Program-made: the position numbers and the translations under genes
Source of the DNA: a bacterium
GTDB lineage: Bacteria > Planctomycetota > Planctomycetia > Kolteriales > Kolteriaceae
DNA: 64,000 nt
Direction: 5' to 3'
Assembly: GCA_019753235.1 (NCBI GenBank)
Contig: JAIELF010000026.1
Location: 22,269 to 86,268 of the forward strand
The notes under the pieces: model-generated
What the model saw: the letters and a program-made list of their open reading frames with translations, nothing else
The model's database searches: none
What the model was told of the DNA's origin: nothing
Shown here: piece by piece, positions 16,137 through 25,100 of the stretch
Layout: each line of letters starts with the position of its first letter
Numbering within the stretch: the stretch's first letter is position 1

Positions 16137-17525
16137 TCACGCGGTCGGGGTGGTGACCGGAGATTTGCTTTTTTCTGGCCAAAGCCGCGCGACAAAATCT
16201 CGGATCCGGAATCGAAGTTTCTTCTCCATCTTCAGTCTAAAGTAGACGGCCGCCGCGATCGTGACCGCGAGGTACCAAAAGATGAAATTCCAGGCGCTGG
16301 GGAGTTCCATATTCGGATCTTCCTTCGATTTTATGCTCAAGAAGCCGATCATGTACGCCAGCCATGGGAAGTGGAAAAGGTAGATCCCGTACGCGCAGTC
16401 TCCGAGAATCACCATCCAGCGGAACGAACAGATGAAGGCGACCGGTCCCCCGCCCAACGCCAGCCCCGCACAACCCAGAGCATACACCGGCGCGAGCAGT
16501 CCATTATGTTGCAACATGTATGCCGCATCGTGACCGATGATCTCTTCCAGAAAGATCATCGTCAGAATGGCGATCGTCACCGCGATCGTCGACATCCATC
16601 CGCCGGTTGCCTTTCCCGACCGAGCGTTGGCGGCGGCCTGGTCTGCAAACAGCCTCGCAACGATCATCCCGATCATGAACTCTGGTAATCGAAGCAGCGG
16701 ATTATGCCTGACGAAGTTGAACCAGAACGTCACCATGTTCCAATCGATGACGCCGGTATTGTCCGGGTCGGTCCTGATGTACCAAAGCGGCGGGATCAGC
16801 ATGGCGACCCAACAGAAGAGAGACAGGACGATCAAGCTTCGAGTCCGCCAGTGAACCAATCGCAAGATCAAGAGTGGGAACATCCCGTAGAGAAACGCCT
16901 CGACCGACAGGGACCACGCCGGGGCATTCCACATGAAGATGCTGAACTTGGGATACCAAGCTTGCAGCAACAGCGGAACACTGATCGTGGCCAAAGCTCG
17001 TTCGATCGGCGAATTCGAAAACTCCGGTGGGAGCGGCGTCACTCGCAAGCCCGAAGCGGTTTCGGTCGCCCGCGGCTCGGGGATGCCGTTACGGGTGTTT
17101 TCCTCACGAAGTCGTTCCGGTTCGCCGCTCAACACAAAAAGGAGAAGCGGAATTCCCCAGATTAACCCGGCCAGGTACGTCGCGTAAACGCGCGCGAAAC
17201 GAGAGAGGCAATACGATCGATAGTTGAACGCGCCCGTCGGTGGAATGGGATAAGAGTAGGTCAGGATGAATCCGCTCATCACGAAGAACATTCCGACCTG
17301 GCTGAGCGCCCCGCGCACCAAATGATTGATGACCCAATGCGAATCGAACACCGCCCACACGTTCTCAGCCCAGGTCCGGAAATGTTCGGTATCCTCTCGG
17401 CCATAGTACGTGATCGCGAAGCTGATTTGGGCCAGGTGGTACAAGCAGACATGCATAGCAGCGAAGAAACGAATGCCCGTGACGGCCGGGAGTTCAGGTC
17501 GGTCCGGTGGTTGCCAAGAGGCCAT
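16137..17525 (-). CDS. Acyltransferase 3 family membrane protein (OafA/YrhL type)
   Basis: 462 residues from the chosen start. Begins 'ELPAVTGIRFFAAMHVCLYHL', the R-x10-H active-site signature of the acyltransferase-3 family, then about ten membrane helices. These enzymes O-acylate polysaccharides, lipids or peptidoglycan from acyl-CoA at the membrane. Other family-like segments are 'GFILTYSYP' and 'WSLSVEAFLYGMFPLL'. The frame is open to 17609, but the ATG at 17525 begins directly before the conserved core and has GAGAG upstream; the upstream part does not look family-like. Converges with the repeat-protein gene; target unknown. Confidence 0.85.
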   Translation of the reverse strand: MASWQPPDRPELPAVTGIRFFAAMHVCLYHLAQISFAITYYGREDTEHFRTWAENVWAVFDSHWVINHLVRGALSQVGMFFVMSGFILTYSYPIPPTGAFNYRSYCLSRFARVYATYLAGLIWGIPLLLFVLSGEPERLREENTRNGIPEPRATETASGLRVTPLPPEFSNSPIERALATISVPLLLQAWYPKFSIFMWNAPAWSLSVEAFLYGMFPLLILRLVHWRTRSLIVLSLFCWVAMLIPPLWYIRTDPDNTGVIDWNMVTFWFNFVRHNPLLRLPEFMIGMIVARLFADQAAANARSGKATGGWMSTIAVTIAILTMIFLEEIIGHDAAYMLQHNGLLAPVYALGCAGLALGGGPVAFICSFRWMVILGDCAYGIYLFHFPWLAYMIGFLSIKSKEDPNMELPSAWNFIFWYLAVTIAAAVYFRLKMEKKLRFRIRDFVARLWPEKSKSPVTTPTA

Positions 17526-17980
17526 CGCGAGTCTCTCTGCTGACAAGGCCAGGGCCCTCCCATTGGGAGTAAAAGATCGAAGAATCTCATGAATGGCCAA
17601 GCCCAACATCGGCGATCCCCTCCGAGCCTGTTTCCACGGCGAGGGTTGCTCGAATAAAGGCCTTGCCAGCTTATCGAAGCGATCTGTCTCATGCCAGTCT
17701 CCGGTTCCGGTTCACGGAAGCTTCTACGATTCTCAAACGCCTTCTGTCCCTAGAGACGCATCACGTCCGTTGGCGGCCGACGGCATGGATAGAGAATTCT
17801 GGTCAGCCGCCTTTTGCCTAAGGACGACTGAAATTGGGAAGGAAGGATACCCGCGGGCCGGGATCCGGTAGGATAGAAATCGGTTGCTTGGCCCCGGGGT
17901 GGGTCGCGCTATTCCTTACGCCGAAGCGTGCCGACCCCGACCGGCCAAGCCGACTTTGTTGGTGCGGTTCAGGAGTCGGC
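17526..17980. other. Intergenic region between divergent acyltransferase and comM
   Basis: About 455 bases with no coding region I can support. Both neighbouring genes point away, so it should hold two promoters. A GC-rich patch 'ccgcgggccgggatccggtaggatagaa' lies about 110-130 bases before comM. I see no convincing -35/-10 pair or operator. Part of it (17526-17609) would be coding if the acyltransferase used its most distal start. Confidence 0.4.
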
Positions 17981-19519
17981 ATGGCCCTTGCCAAGTTACA
18001 AACGTTCGCGCTTGTCGGAATCGACGCGGTCGGCGTCGAAGCCGAGGTCGATGTCGCCGCGACCGGCTTGCCGCAGGTCGTCCTGGTCGGCTTGGCTGAC
18101 TCGACAGTCAAAGAGAGTACCCACCGGGTCGAACGGGCCATCATCAATAGTGGCTACCGCAAGCCGGTCTCGCGCGTGGTGGTGAACCTGGCGCCGGCCG
18201 ACCTGCGAAAAGATGCGGCCAGTTTTGATTTGCCGATCGCGCTGGGGCTCCTCGCCGCGACTCAGCAACTCCCCGTCGATGCTCTGGCCGGTGTGGCTGC
18301 CGTGGGTGAGCTGGCTCTCAATGGTGCGACCCGTTCAGTGCGCGGCGCGTTATCCATGGCGATGTCGGCTCGTCGTTTGGGCGCGCGTCGCTTGCTGGTA
18401 CCGTCGGCCAACGCATTCGAGGCGGCCGTCGTCGAAGATCTCGACGTCTATCCGGTCGGTAGTTTGGCGGAGGCGGTCGGCGTCTTGGTCGGCGCTATCG
18501 ACATTGATCCCGCGTCGGTCAATCTCGAAAGACTGTTTGAATCTCCGCAGTCCTCCGGCCCTGATTTTGCCGAGGTCCGCGGGCAAGAGCTTGCCAAGCG
18601 AGCACTCGTGGTGGCCGCGAGCGGGCGTCACAATGTCCTGATGCTGGGCTCGCCCGGCACCGGTAAGACGATGCTTGCGAAGAGGCTTTCAACGATCCTG
18701 CCTCCTCTTTCGATCGAAGAGTCACTCGAAACGACGCGGATCTTTAGCTCCGTCGGCATGACCAGTCCCGAACAGCCCCTCAAGACCCAGCGCCCCTTTC
18801 GGTCGCCGCACCATACATCGAGCGAAGCGGGCCTGGTGGGTGGCGGGAGCAATCCCGAACCGGGCGAAGTCAGTCTGGCCCATCACGGCGTCCTATTTCT
18901 GGATGAGTTTCCCGAGTTTGCTCGCCGAACACTCGAGGTCTTGCGCCAGCCTCTCGAAGATGGTCATGTCACGATCACGCGCGCTCGTGGCAAGATGACG
19001 TTCCCCGCGGACTTCCTGATGGTGGCGGCGATGAACCCTTGCCCGTGTGGCTACTTGACCGACCCGAAGCGGGCTTGCCGATGCACGCCGATGCAGATCG
19101 ATCGTTATCTGTCCAAAGTCAGCGGACCGTTGCTCGATCGCATCGACATCCATCTCGAAGTTCCCGCCATCGATTGGGAAGAGCTGCGCGGGCACACCGC
19201 CGGCCGGGATAGTCAATCGATGAGGCAAGAAGTCCAAAGGGCTCAGTCCATTCAGAAGCAACGATTTCAAGGCGAAACGATTCGCACCAACGGTCGGATG
19301 TCGGGTCGACAGATCCGCGAGCATTGCCAATTGGATAAGACGGCCGAATCCATCCTGAAGCAGGCGGTCGAAGAACTGGGGCTTTCCATACGCGCGCACG
19401 ATCGCGTTCTTCGCGTCGCGCGGACGATCGCCGACCTGGCTGGCTGCGCATCCATCGAGACGATTCACCTGGCCGAGGCCATTCAGTACCGTCGACTCGA
19501 TCGAAAGGTTTGGAAATGA
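17981..19519 (+). CDS. comM: ComM/YifB-family Mg-chelatase-like AAA+ ATPase
   Basis: 512 residues, normal for the family. N-terminal Lon-protease-like S5 domain (residues about 1-170, 'GLPQVVLVGLAD', 'VVVNLAPADLRKD'), then a Mg-chelatase AAA+ core with Walker A GSPGTGKT (223-230), 'RPFRSPHHT', Walker B 'VLFLDEFPEF', 'MVAAMNPCPCG' with a four-cysteine zinc site (CPCG...CRC), sensor-2 'SGPLLDRIDIH' and the C-terminal 'SIRAHDRVLRVARTIADL'. ComM of Vibrio is a hexameric helicase for branch migration in natural transformation; the gene is widespread, so a general recombination role is likely. ATG 17981 follows CAGGAG. Confidence 0.95.
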   Translation: MALAKLQTFALVGIDAVGVEAEVDVAATGLPQVVLVGLADSTVKESTHRVERAIINSGYRKPVSRVVVNLAPADLRKDAASFDLPIALGLLAATQQLPVDALAGVAAVGELALNGATRSVRGALSMAMSARRLGARRLLVPSANAFEAAVVEDLDVYPVGSLAEAVGVLVGAIDIDPASVNLERLFESPQSSGPDFAEVRGQELAKRALVVAASGRHNVLMLGSPGTGKTMLAKRLSTILPPLSIEESLETTRIFSSVGMTSPEQPLKTQRPFRSPHHTSSEAGLVGGGSNPEPGEVSLAHHGVLFLDEFPEFARRTLEVLRQPLEDGHVTITRARGKMTFPADFLMVAAMNPCPCGYLTDPKRACRCTPMQIDRYLSKVSGPLLDRIDIHLEVPAIDWEELRGHTAGRDSQSMRQEVQRAQSIQKQRFQGETIRTNGRMSGRQIREHCQLDKTAESILKQAVEELGLSIRAHDRVLRVARTIADLAGCASIETIHLAEAIQYRRLDRKVWK

Positions 19520-19992
19520 GTTCCACGAATGACAAATCCATCGAGTCCATTGAATCGGCATTAGCTGGTTTTCCGCGTCGCATTCTCATTCAAGCGCAGT
19601 GGGGCGACATGGATTCGCTCGGCCATGTCAACAATGTCGTCTTCTTCCGTTGGATCGAATCGTCGCGCATCGATCTGCTCGATCATGTCGGCCTCTTCAA
19701 GATCGCCTCCACCACCGGTGTGGGTCCGATTCTTGCCCGCGTGGCCTGCGACTTTCGTAGGCAGGTTCACTTTCCCGATACCATCGACGTCGGTTGCCGA
19801 GTGGAGCGGATCGGCCGAAGCAGCATCGAACTTCGGCATCGGATGGTCAGCCATCAACAGAAAGAAGTCGTGGCCGAGGGCCAAGCGACCATCGTCGTGT
19901 TCGATTATCAAGCGGGGAAAAGTGTCGCGATCGAGGGAGAGCTTCGCCAGAATCTTGAAGCCCTGTGCTCCAAAGATCCGCTCCTGCCATAG
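19516..19992 (+). CDS. Hot-dog acyl-CoA thioesterase (4HBT family)
   Basis: 158 residues, single hot-dog domain. 'QWGDMDSLGHVNNVVFFRWIESSR' is the Asp-centred active-site signature of the 4-hydroxybenzoyl-CoA thioesterase/YbgC family, which hydrolyses acyl-CoA thioesters; the chain length cannot be told. The ATG at 19516 overlaps the comM stop (ATGA), so the two are translationally coupled though functionally unrelated as far as is known. The frame extends six bases further to a TTG. Confidence 0.88.
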   Translation: MSSTNDKSIESIESALAGFPRRILIQAQWGDMDSLGHVNNVVFFRWIESSRIDLLDHVGLFKIASTTGVGPILARVACDFRRQVHFPDTIDVGCRVERIGRSSIELRHRMVSHQQKEVVAEGQATIVVFDYQAGKSVAIEGELRQNLEALCSKDPLLP

Positions 19993-20166
19993 CATCACTC
20001 TCGAATGGGAGTGTCTATAGGGTGTCACGGACCGAATGGTTTCTCCTGATTTGAGATCCACCACATGCAGAAGACTCTTGTACTTGCGGTGAGCATCTCC
20101 GGGCATCTATCCTGACACCTACCGATGTTCCGAAAACACTAGCCGTTCGTCTAAGTGGCAAGGGGC

Positions 20167-20184
20167 CGCGAGGGTTCGCTCGCG
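20167..20184. repeat. GC-rich hairpin between thioesterase and LEDR gene
   Basis: CGCGAG-GGTTCG-CTCGCG, a perfect 6-bp stem with 6-base loop, about 175 bases after the thioesterase stop and 83 bases before the next start. No T-run follows. It could be a termination or leader structure; the rest of the 274-base gap shows nothing clear. Confidence 0.3.
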
Positions 20185-20266
20185 AATCCTGCGCACTTGT
20201 CAACGAGCGAGTCTCTTGTCCCTCGTGAATATCAGTATTCTCTCTACGAGATTGAAGGAACATACG

Positions 20267-21820
20267 ATGTCCCCCGTCCGGTCACGCGCTGTCGATAAGC
20301 TTCCTGTTGCGCGGTCATTCGAATTGCTCGAAGATCGCCTGGCGATGTCCGCATCGACGCCGGTCGTCCTGCCGACGGTCGTGGCGAGTCTGCCTGATGC
20401 AGGGGCATTTTCGAACGTGGTGCAGACGACGGCGCAGTTGGCTGATCCTGCCGGCAACGGGCTGCGAGCCTATGGTCAAGCGATCCCCGCAAGCAAGTGG
20501 GAAGACGTTCTGCGTTCGATCCATTCTCAAGCCCCCACGTTTGCTTTGACCGGTGCGATCCCAGGAGGACTCAACCCGCAGGTCACGCCGCTTGCCGGTG
20601 GGCTTAAGTTCTCTTCTTTTCAAGATGGACTGTGGTGGTTTGACATACCCGTGTCACTCCGCCCGACACTCTTCAGCAATACCAACCTTTCTCCCGCTTC
20701 CTTGAACGTTCGACAGTTCACCCAGTTCGGCGTCAATATCGACCGCGCGGTGCCGGGGGACTGGAACGGTGATGGTCTGGATGAAGTCGGGGTCTTTCGA
20801 CAGGGGACCTTCTTTCTCGACGCCAACGCTTCAGGGCGATGGGAAAGCCCCACCGTCGATCGCCAATTTCAGTTTGGCGTCGCCAATGACATACCGGTGT
20901 CAGGAAGCTGGTCGTTCCTGGGTCGCGATAGTGTCGGTGTCTTTCGCAATGGATGGTGGTATCTCGATGCCAATGGAAACAACCGTTGGGACAGCGGTGA
21001 TCGATCGATTCCGTTCGGCTCGCCGGGCGACATTCCCGTCGTCGGCGATTGGAACGGAGATGGTCGCGACGAGATCGGTGTGGTTCGGAAAGAGACGTCG
21101 GCCAACGGGTTCATCTATCGGTGGTACTTGGATTCCAACCAGATTGCAGGTCATCAATGGACCGACATCAGTTTCGTGTTCGGCAACGGCGAAGGTATCC
21201 CTGTCACGGCGGACTTCGATGGTGACGGGCGCACCGATATCGGTCTTTACCGGCGAGGTCGCTGGCTGATCGATACGGGCATTGCCTCGCGGGGGCAGTA
21301 TCAACCCCTGACGCTCGATTTCAATGTTGGTCCGGATACCGGTCAGATCTTTCCGATGATCGGCCGGGGGCCGGGACTTTATGATGTCTCCCGCCGAGTC
21401 TCGCTCTTTGCGCCCTACCGGTTCGGATATGCCGAGAATTCCTCTTCCACGACGGCGGTTCCGCCTCTGCCGGCAGGGGTTTCTTATCCGACTTTTCCTA
21501 GGCCGATCTATCTGCCGGCGGGGACGGCGCCGGCCGGTCGCATCGCGACTCTTCCCAATCCCTCTTTTCCGCCGAATCAACAACCTTCCCCTTTGGGGCC
21601 CGCGGGAACCAATTCGATTCTCCCATCGTCCAATAGGGAAGTGAGTTCGGTTGGGCAGCCGTTACCCGTCGAACGGTCGCGACCTTTGACGAGTGGGTCC
21701 ATTCTCGGTCTCGACGCAAACATAGGTTCGGGTCTGTTCGTAAAAGAGGGATCGATCACACCTGTCGAACGGGCTGGTGCGATTGATGAGATTCTGTCGA
21801 CGGATTTGCTGCTGGTATAA
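20267..21820 (+). CDS. Secreted LEDR-motif protein with FG-GAP-like repeats
   Basis: 517 residues. The N-terminus lacks a classical signal peptide but has 'SFELLEDRLAMSA', the LEDR/LEPR-type motif found at the start of many large exported planctomycete proteins. Residues about 165-370 hold four repeats of roughly 45 residues, each with a DxNGDGxxDxGVxRxGxWxLDxN pattern; D-x-[ND]-G-D-G loops are calcium-binding-like, as in FG-GAP/VCBS beta-propeller blades. The last 150 residues are Pro/Ser-rich, low complexity. ATG 20267 follows GAAGGA; a TTG at 20216 is in frame but less likely. Likely surface protein; partner unknown. The same repeat ends the next gene. Confidence 0.8.
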   Translation: MSPVRSRAVDKLPVARSFELLEDRLAMSASTPVVLPTVVASLPDAGAFSNVVQTTAQLADPAGNGLRAYGQAIPASKWEDVLRSIHSQAPTFALTGAIPGGLNPQVTPLAGGLKFSSFQDGLWWFDIPVSLRPTLFSNTNLSPASLNVRQFTQFGVNIDRAVPGDWNGDGLDEVGVFRQGTFFLDANASGRWESPTVDRQFQFGVANDIPVSGSWSFLGRDSVGVFRNGWWYLDANGNNRWDSGDRSIPFGSPGDIPVVGDWNGDGRDEIGVVRKETSANGFIYRWYLDSNQIAGHQWTDISFVFGNGEGIPVTADFDGDGRTDIGLYRRGRWLIDTGIASRGQYQPLTLDFNVGPDTGQIFPMIGRGPGLYDVSRRVSLFAPYRFGYAENSSSTTAVPPLPAGVSYPTFPRPIYLPAGTAPAGRIATLPNPSFPPNQQPSPLGPAGTNSILPSSNREVSSVGQPLPVERSRPLTSGSILGLDANIGSGLFVKEGSITPVERAGAIDEILSTDLLLV

Positions 21821-22163
21821 TCAGGGGATCTGGGATTTCATCATGTGGTCTCCCTCGGCCGATTGCGCGAAATCTCGTCTTTGAAAGCAGGTACCGACAA
21901 ACCGGGTTCGGTGGCGAAACCCGTTCGAATCAGTTTTGATTCTCCCCTATTTGGCTACGGAACTGTCGGCGCTGTGGGCGATAAATGGGTCGGACTCGGG
22001 GAAGCTGTTTTTTGAAATTCCTGGGCAGGCGAGACGTTGCCCCCAAAAAAAGAGGGGCGGACCGACACGCCGAGCCTGCGGGATGGAATGAGACGTTACA
22101 GGGCCAATCGCCAGCCCGCGTCGATCGCCCGATGAAAAACTGCTGCGGAGGAGTGACGCACCC
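21821..22163. other. Gap between the two LEDR genes with tandem hairpins
   Basis: 343 bases without a supported gene. Two adjacent perfect hairpins, CGGGTT...AACCCG (21903-21923) and GAATCA-GTTT-TGATTC (21927-21942), sit 80-120 bases after the first gene and could end its transcript or structure an mRNA leader; no long T-run follows. The GCGGAGGAG at about 22144-22152 is the ribosome-binding site of the downstream gene. A stretch resembling a tRNA T-arm (ccgttcgaatc) is part of the hairpins and not a tRNA. Confidence 0.4.
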
Positions 22164-25100
22164 ATGGGTCTTTTTTCGAGACGAGATCGGTCTAAGCCCT
22201 CGACCAGCAAGTCGTCCCCCAAGGTGACCCGGTTTCAAGGGGGGATCGAGGCTCTCGAAGACCGGCTGGTGATGGATTACACGGTCAGCTTCGCCGCCGA
22301 CACGTTGAGCATTGTCGCTTCGAACGGTTCCAACAGCGATCTTGGCCTGACCTACACCGGCGGCGTCTTCACGCTGACCGAACTGGGTGGCTCGGCAGGC
22401 ATCTTTACAGGGAGTAGCCTGCCAACGGGGGTGACCATCGGTCCTACCTCTCAACTGCAAATTGCCGACAGCTTCTTTTCTGGCCCAACACGACGAGTCG
22501 AGGTCAGTCTCGGCGACGGTCAAGATCAAGTTCAAAACCAGGGGATCACCGGCACCCGCGACCGCGTTTTCATCGACATGGGGTCGACCTCGGACCCAAG
22601 CCAGTTGACCGGCACGACGGGCAACGATTCCTATGACATCCTCGGGGCCAACTCGCTCATCACCTCGGGGATCACCTTCACCAACCTTACCATCGTCAAT
22701 GCCGGCGGCGGCGCGGACGCCGTTCGAGGGCTGGTCGCCGCGAACGACGCTTTCACACTCATCGGTCCCAACGAAGGACAGTCCGAGGGAATTCGATTTC
22801 AACAAATCGAATCGTTCGATGCTCGGTCGGGGCCGGCCAATCTGATCCTTGATTCGGGTCTCGTGGGGACGACAACGCTTGCATTTAGCGCTGTGACCAA
22901 TGCGGTTACGGCCCGGGGTATCAGCTTCACTCAGATCGCTCAGATCGACGTAAACAACAGAGCGATCACGCAGACCGGCTTGACCCGGGTTCAGTTGCAG
23001 GTGGTTCCTGTTTCCGGTGGAGGTTCGCAGCCTCGACCCATCGGCAGCGACATCCTACTAAGAAATCTTACCTCGCTAAACATCGACAGCATTTTCGGGA
23101 CGGCCGGCGACGACGCGGTCCTACTCACCGGTGATAACCTGATGTCGATCGGCGGCGTGAACTACACGGGTGTCGTGCAGTTCGATGGAACGACGGGAAA
23201 TGATCGCGTCGATCTGAGCACTGGTCCAGCCAGCCGCAATATCACCTTCACATCAGGCGATATCAATAACCGGATCAACAATCTCGCGAACGTCAATTTC
23301 TTCAACGTCGATCGACTTCGCCCCATTAACATCGACGTATCGACGCGTCGCACGGTGAACCTTGTCAACCCAACGACGGCATCGACCACGGGAAACGCTG
23401 GTGAAGTTCTTGTGAACGGCATAGTGTACGAGAATGTCGTTAATGTGCAGAATTCGCCTAGCGTCGTCGGGTCGGCCGGCAGCGATGCGTTGGTGGTGAC
23501 CGCCAACAATCAACTTCTCCTCAACCAAGTGAACTTCACGGGGGTGACGTCGTATTCGGCAGGGGCCGGCAATGACAGCGTCGTCTACGATTTCGTGACG
23601 CCGCCAACGTACAGTTTCGATTTCGCGGCAGCCAATGGCGTGAATGGTCAGTACTCGGCATTTGGTATTGATTACACGTCGGTGGAGCAGATCAACACGC
23701 TGGGCAATCCGGTGACGATTACGAATGCCGCCTCGCTCGGTCGGCAGGGGAATCGAGCCTACAGCGCCAATGGCATTTCGTTTTCGAATGTCAACTCGGC
23801 AACGGCGACTTCGCTCTTTGGGACGGCCGGCGACGATCAGTTTTTTCTGAATACCAACGGCACCGTTGCGTTCTCGGCCACGCCGGTCGGCGATACCATC
23901 ATCACGCTGTTGGGGAATCGGGCGGTCTTGGGGGAAGGGGGCAACGACCAGGTCTTCGGCCCTGCGAGCACCGCCAACGATCGATACCAGTTCCTTTCGA
24001 CCTCGGCGGCATTTCGCACTCCGGGCGGCTTTCTCGTCGGACGAATCGAGACGCTGACCTCGGCGACGGCCAGCGACACCTTATTCGGAACGAACGGCGT
24101 CGATACGTTTATCTTTGCAGGGACCAACGCGCTACAGGTCGGAGCCGCTTCCGGGTTCCCACCGGTTATTCCGACAACCCGTTTGGTGAGCTTTGCCGAG
24201 ATCAACGGGGGCGACGGCGATGATTCCTTTTCGTTCACTAACGATGGCTCTTGGACGGGCAACCTCGTCGGCGGCAATGGTTCCGACGCCATTCGCGGGA
24301 CCGACAACGATACGACCTACACCATCACTGGACTCACGGGCAGTCAAATCACCCGCCTCGTCGGTGTTGTCGGTTCGCAAGTCCCGCAGCTTGCCGGTAC
24401 GTTCGCGCAGTTCGAATCCGTTCAAGGAGGCGCGGGAGTTGATACGTTCCTCTATCAAGGCGGAGCGTTCAGCTCGATCGCACTCAATGGCGCCGGCCAG
24501 CCGACCGCTGCAAACGCCATTACCAATACTGATCGAGGCGACGTTCTCGATTTGTCGTCTCTGTCAACGGGTGTGAACCTGAGTCTTGATGTCGGATCGC
24601 AGCCCGGCGGCGACGCCCGCGTGGTGCAAGTCGGAACCAGCGACTTCTTCGGCATCAGGAACTTTGAAACATACATCGGAACCAATCAGGCCGACCGCTT
24701 CGTTCGCTCTCAACAAGCGACTGGCGTTGTTCAAGTCATGGATGGGCGCGGCGGCGCGGATCTTTTTCAGATCGGAAACGGCTCGCCTGACATCGTCATC
24801 TACGATGCTCTCGACCAGATCAGCTCGATCGACGCGACGCTCGATACGCTTATCGCCAGCCCCTCGGCGCCCGGGACGCCGCCACCGACGCCCGGCGTGT
24901 TTTCGCCCACGCCCAACCCGGTCGGTGGATTTAATCTTTGGCTATTGTTGCAGTCGACCCAGCCGGGAGGCTTCATCACGGCAAATAATTTTCCGCTGAT
25001 TGCCGAGGCCTATGTTCGTTATCTCTATCGACTCTTGTTGGGGGGGGATCCGAATACAACCGATGGACAGCGGATCGTCTCCTTCTGGACACAACGATTA

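Noticed and set aside
21813..21820. TATAAT sequence at the end of the first LEDR gene
   Set aside because: It overlaps the stop codon and has no suitable -35 at 17 bases.
21920..21945. tRNA-like T-arm 'gttcgaatc'
   Set aside because: No acceptor or anticodon arms around it. The bases are part of two small hairpins.
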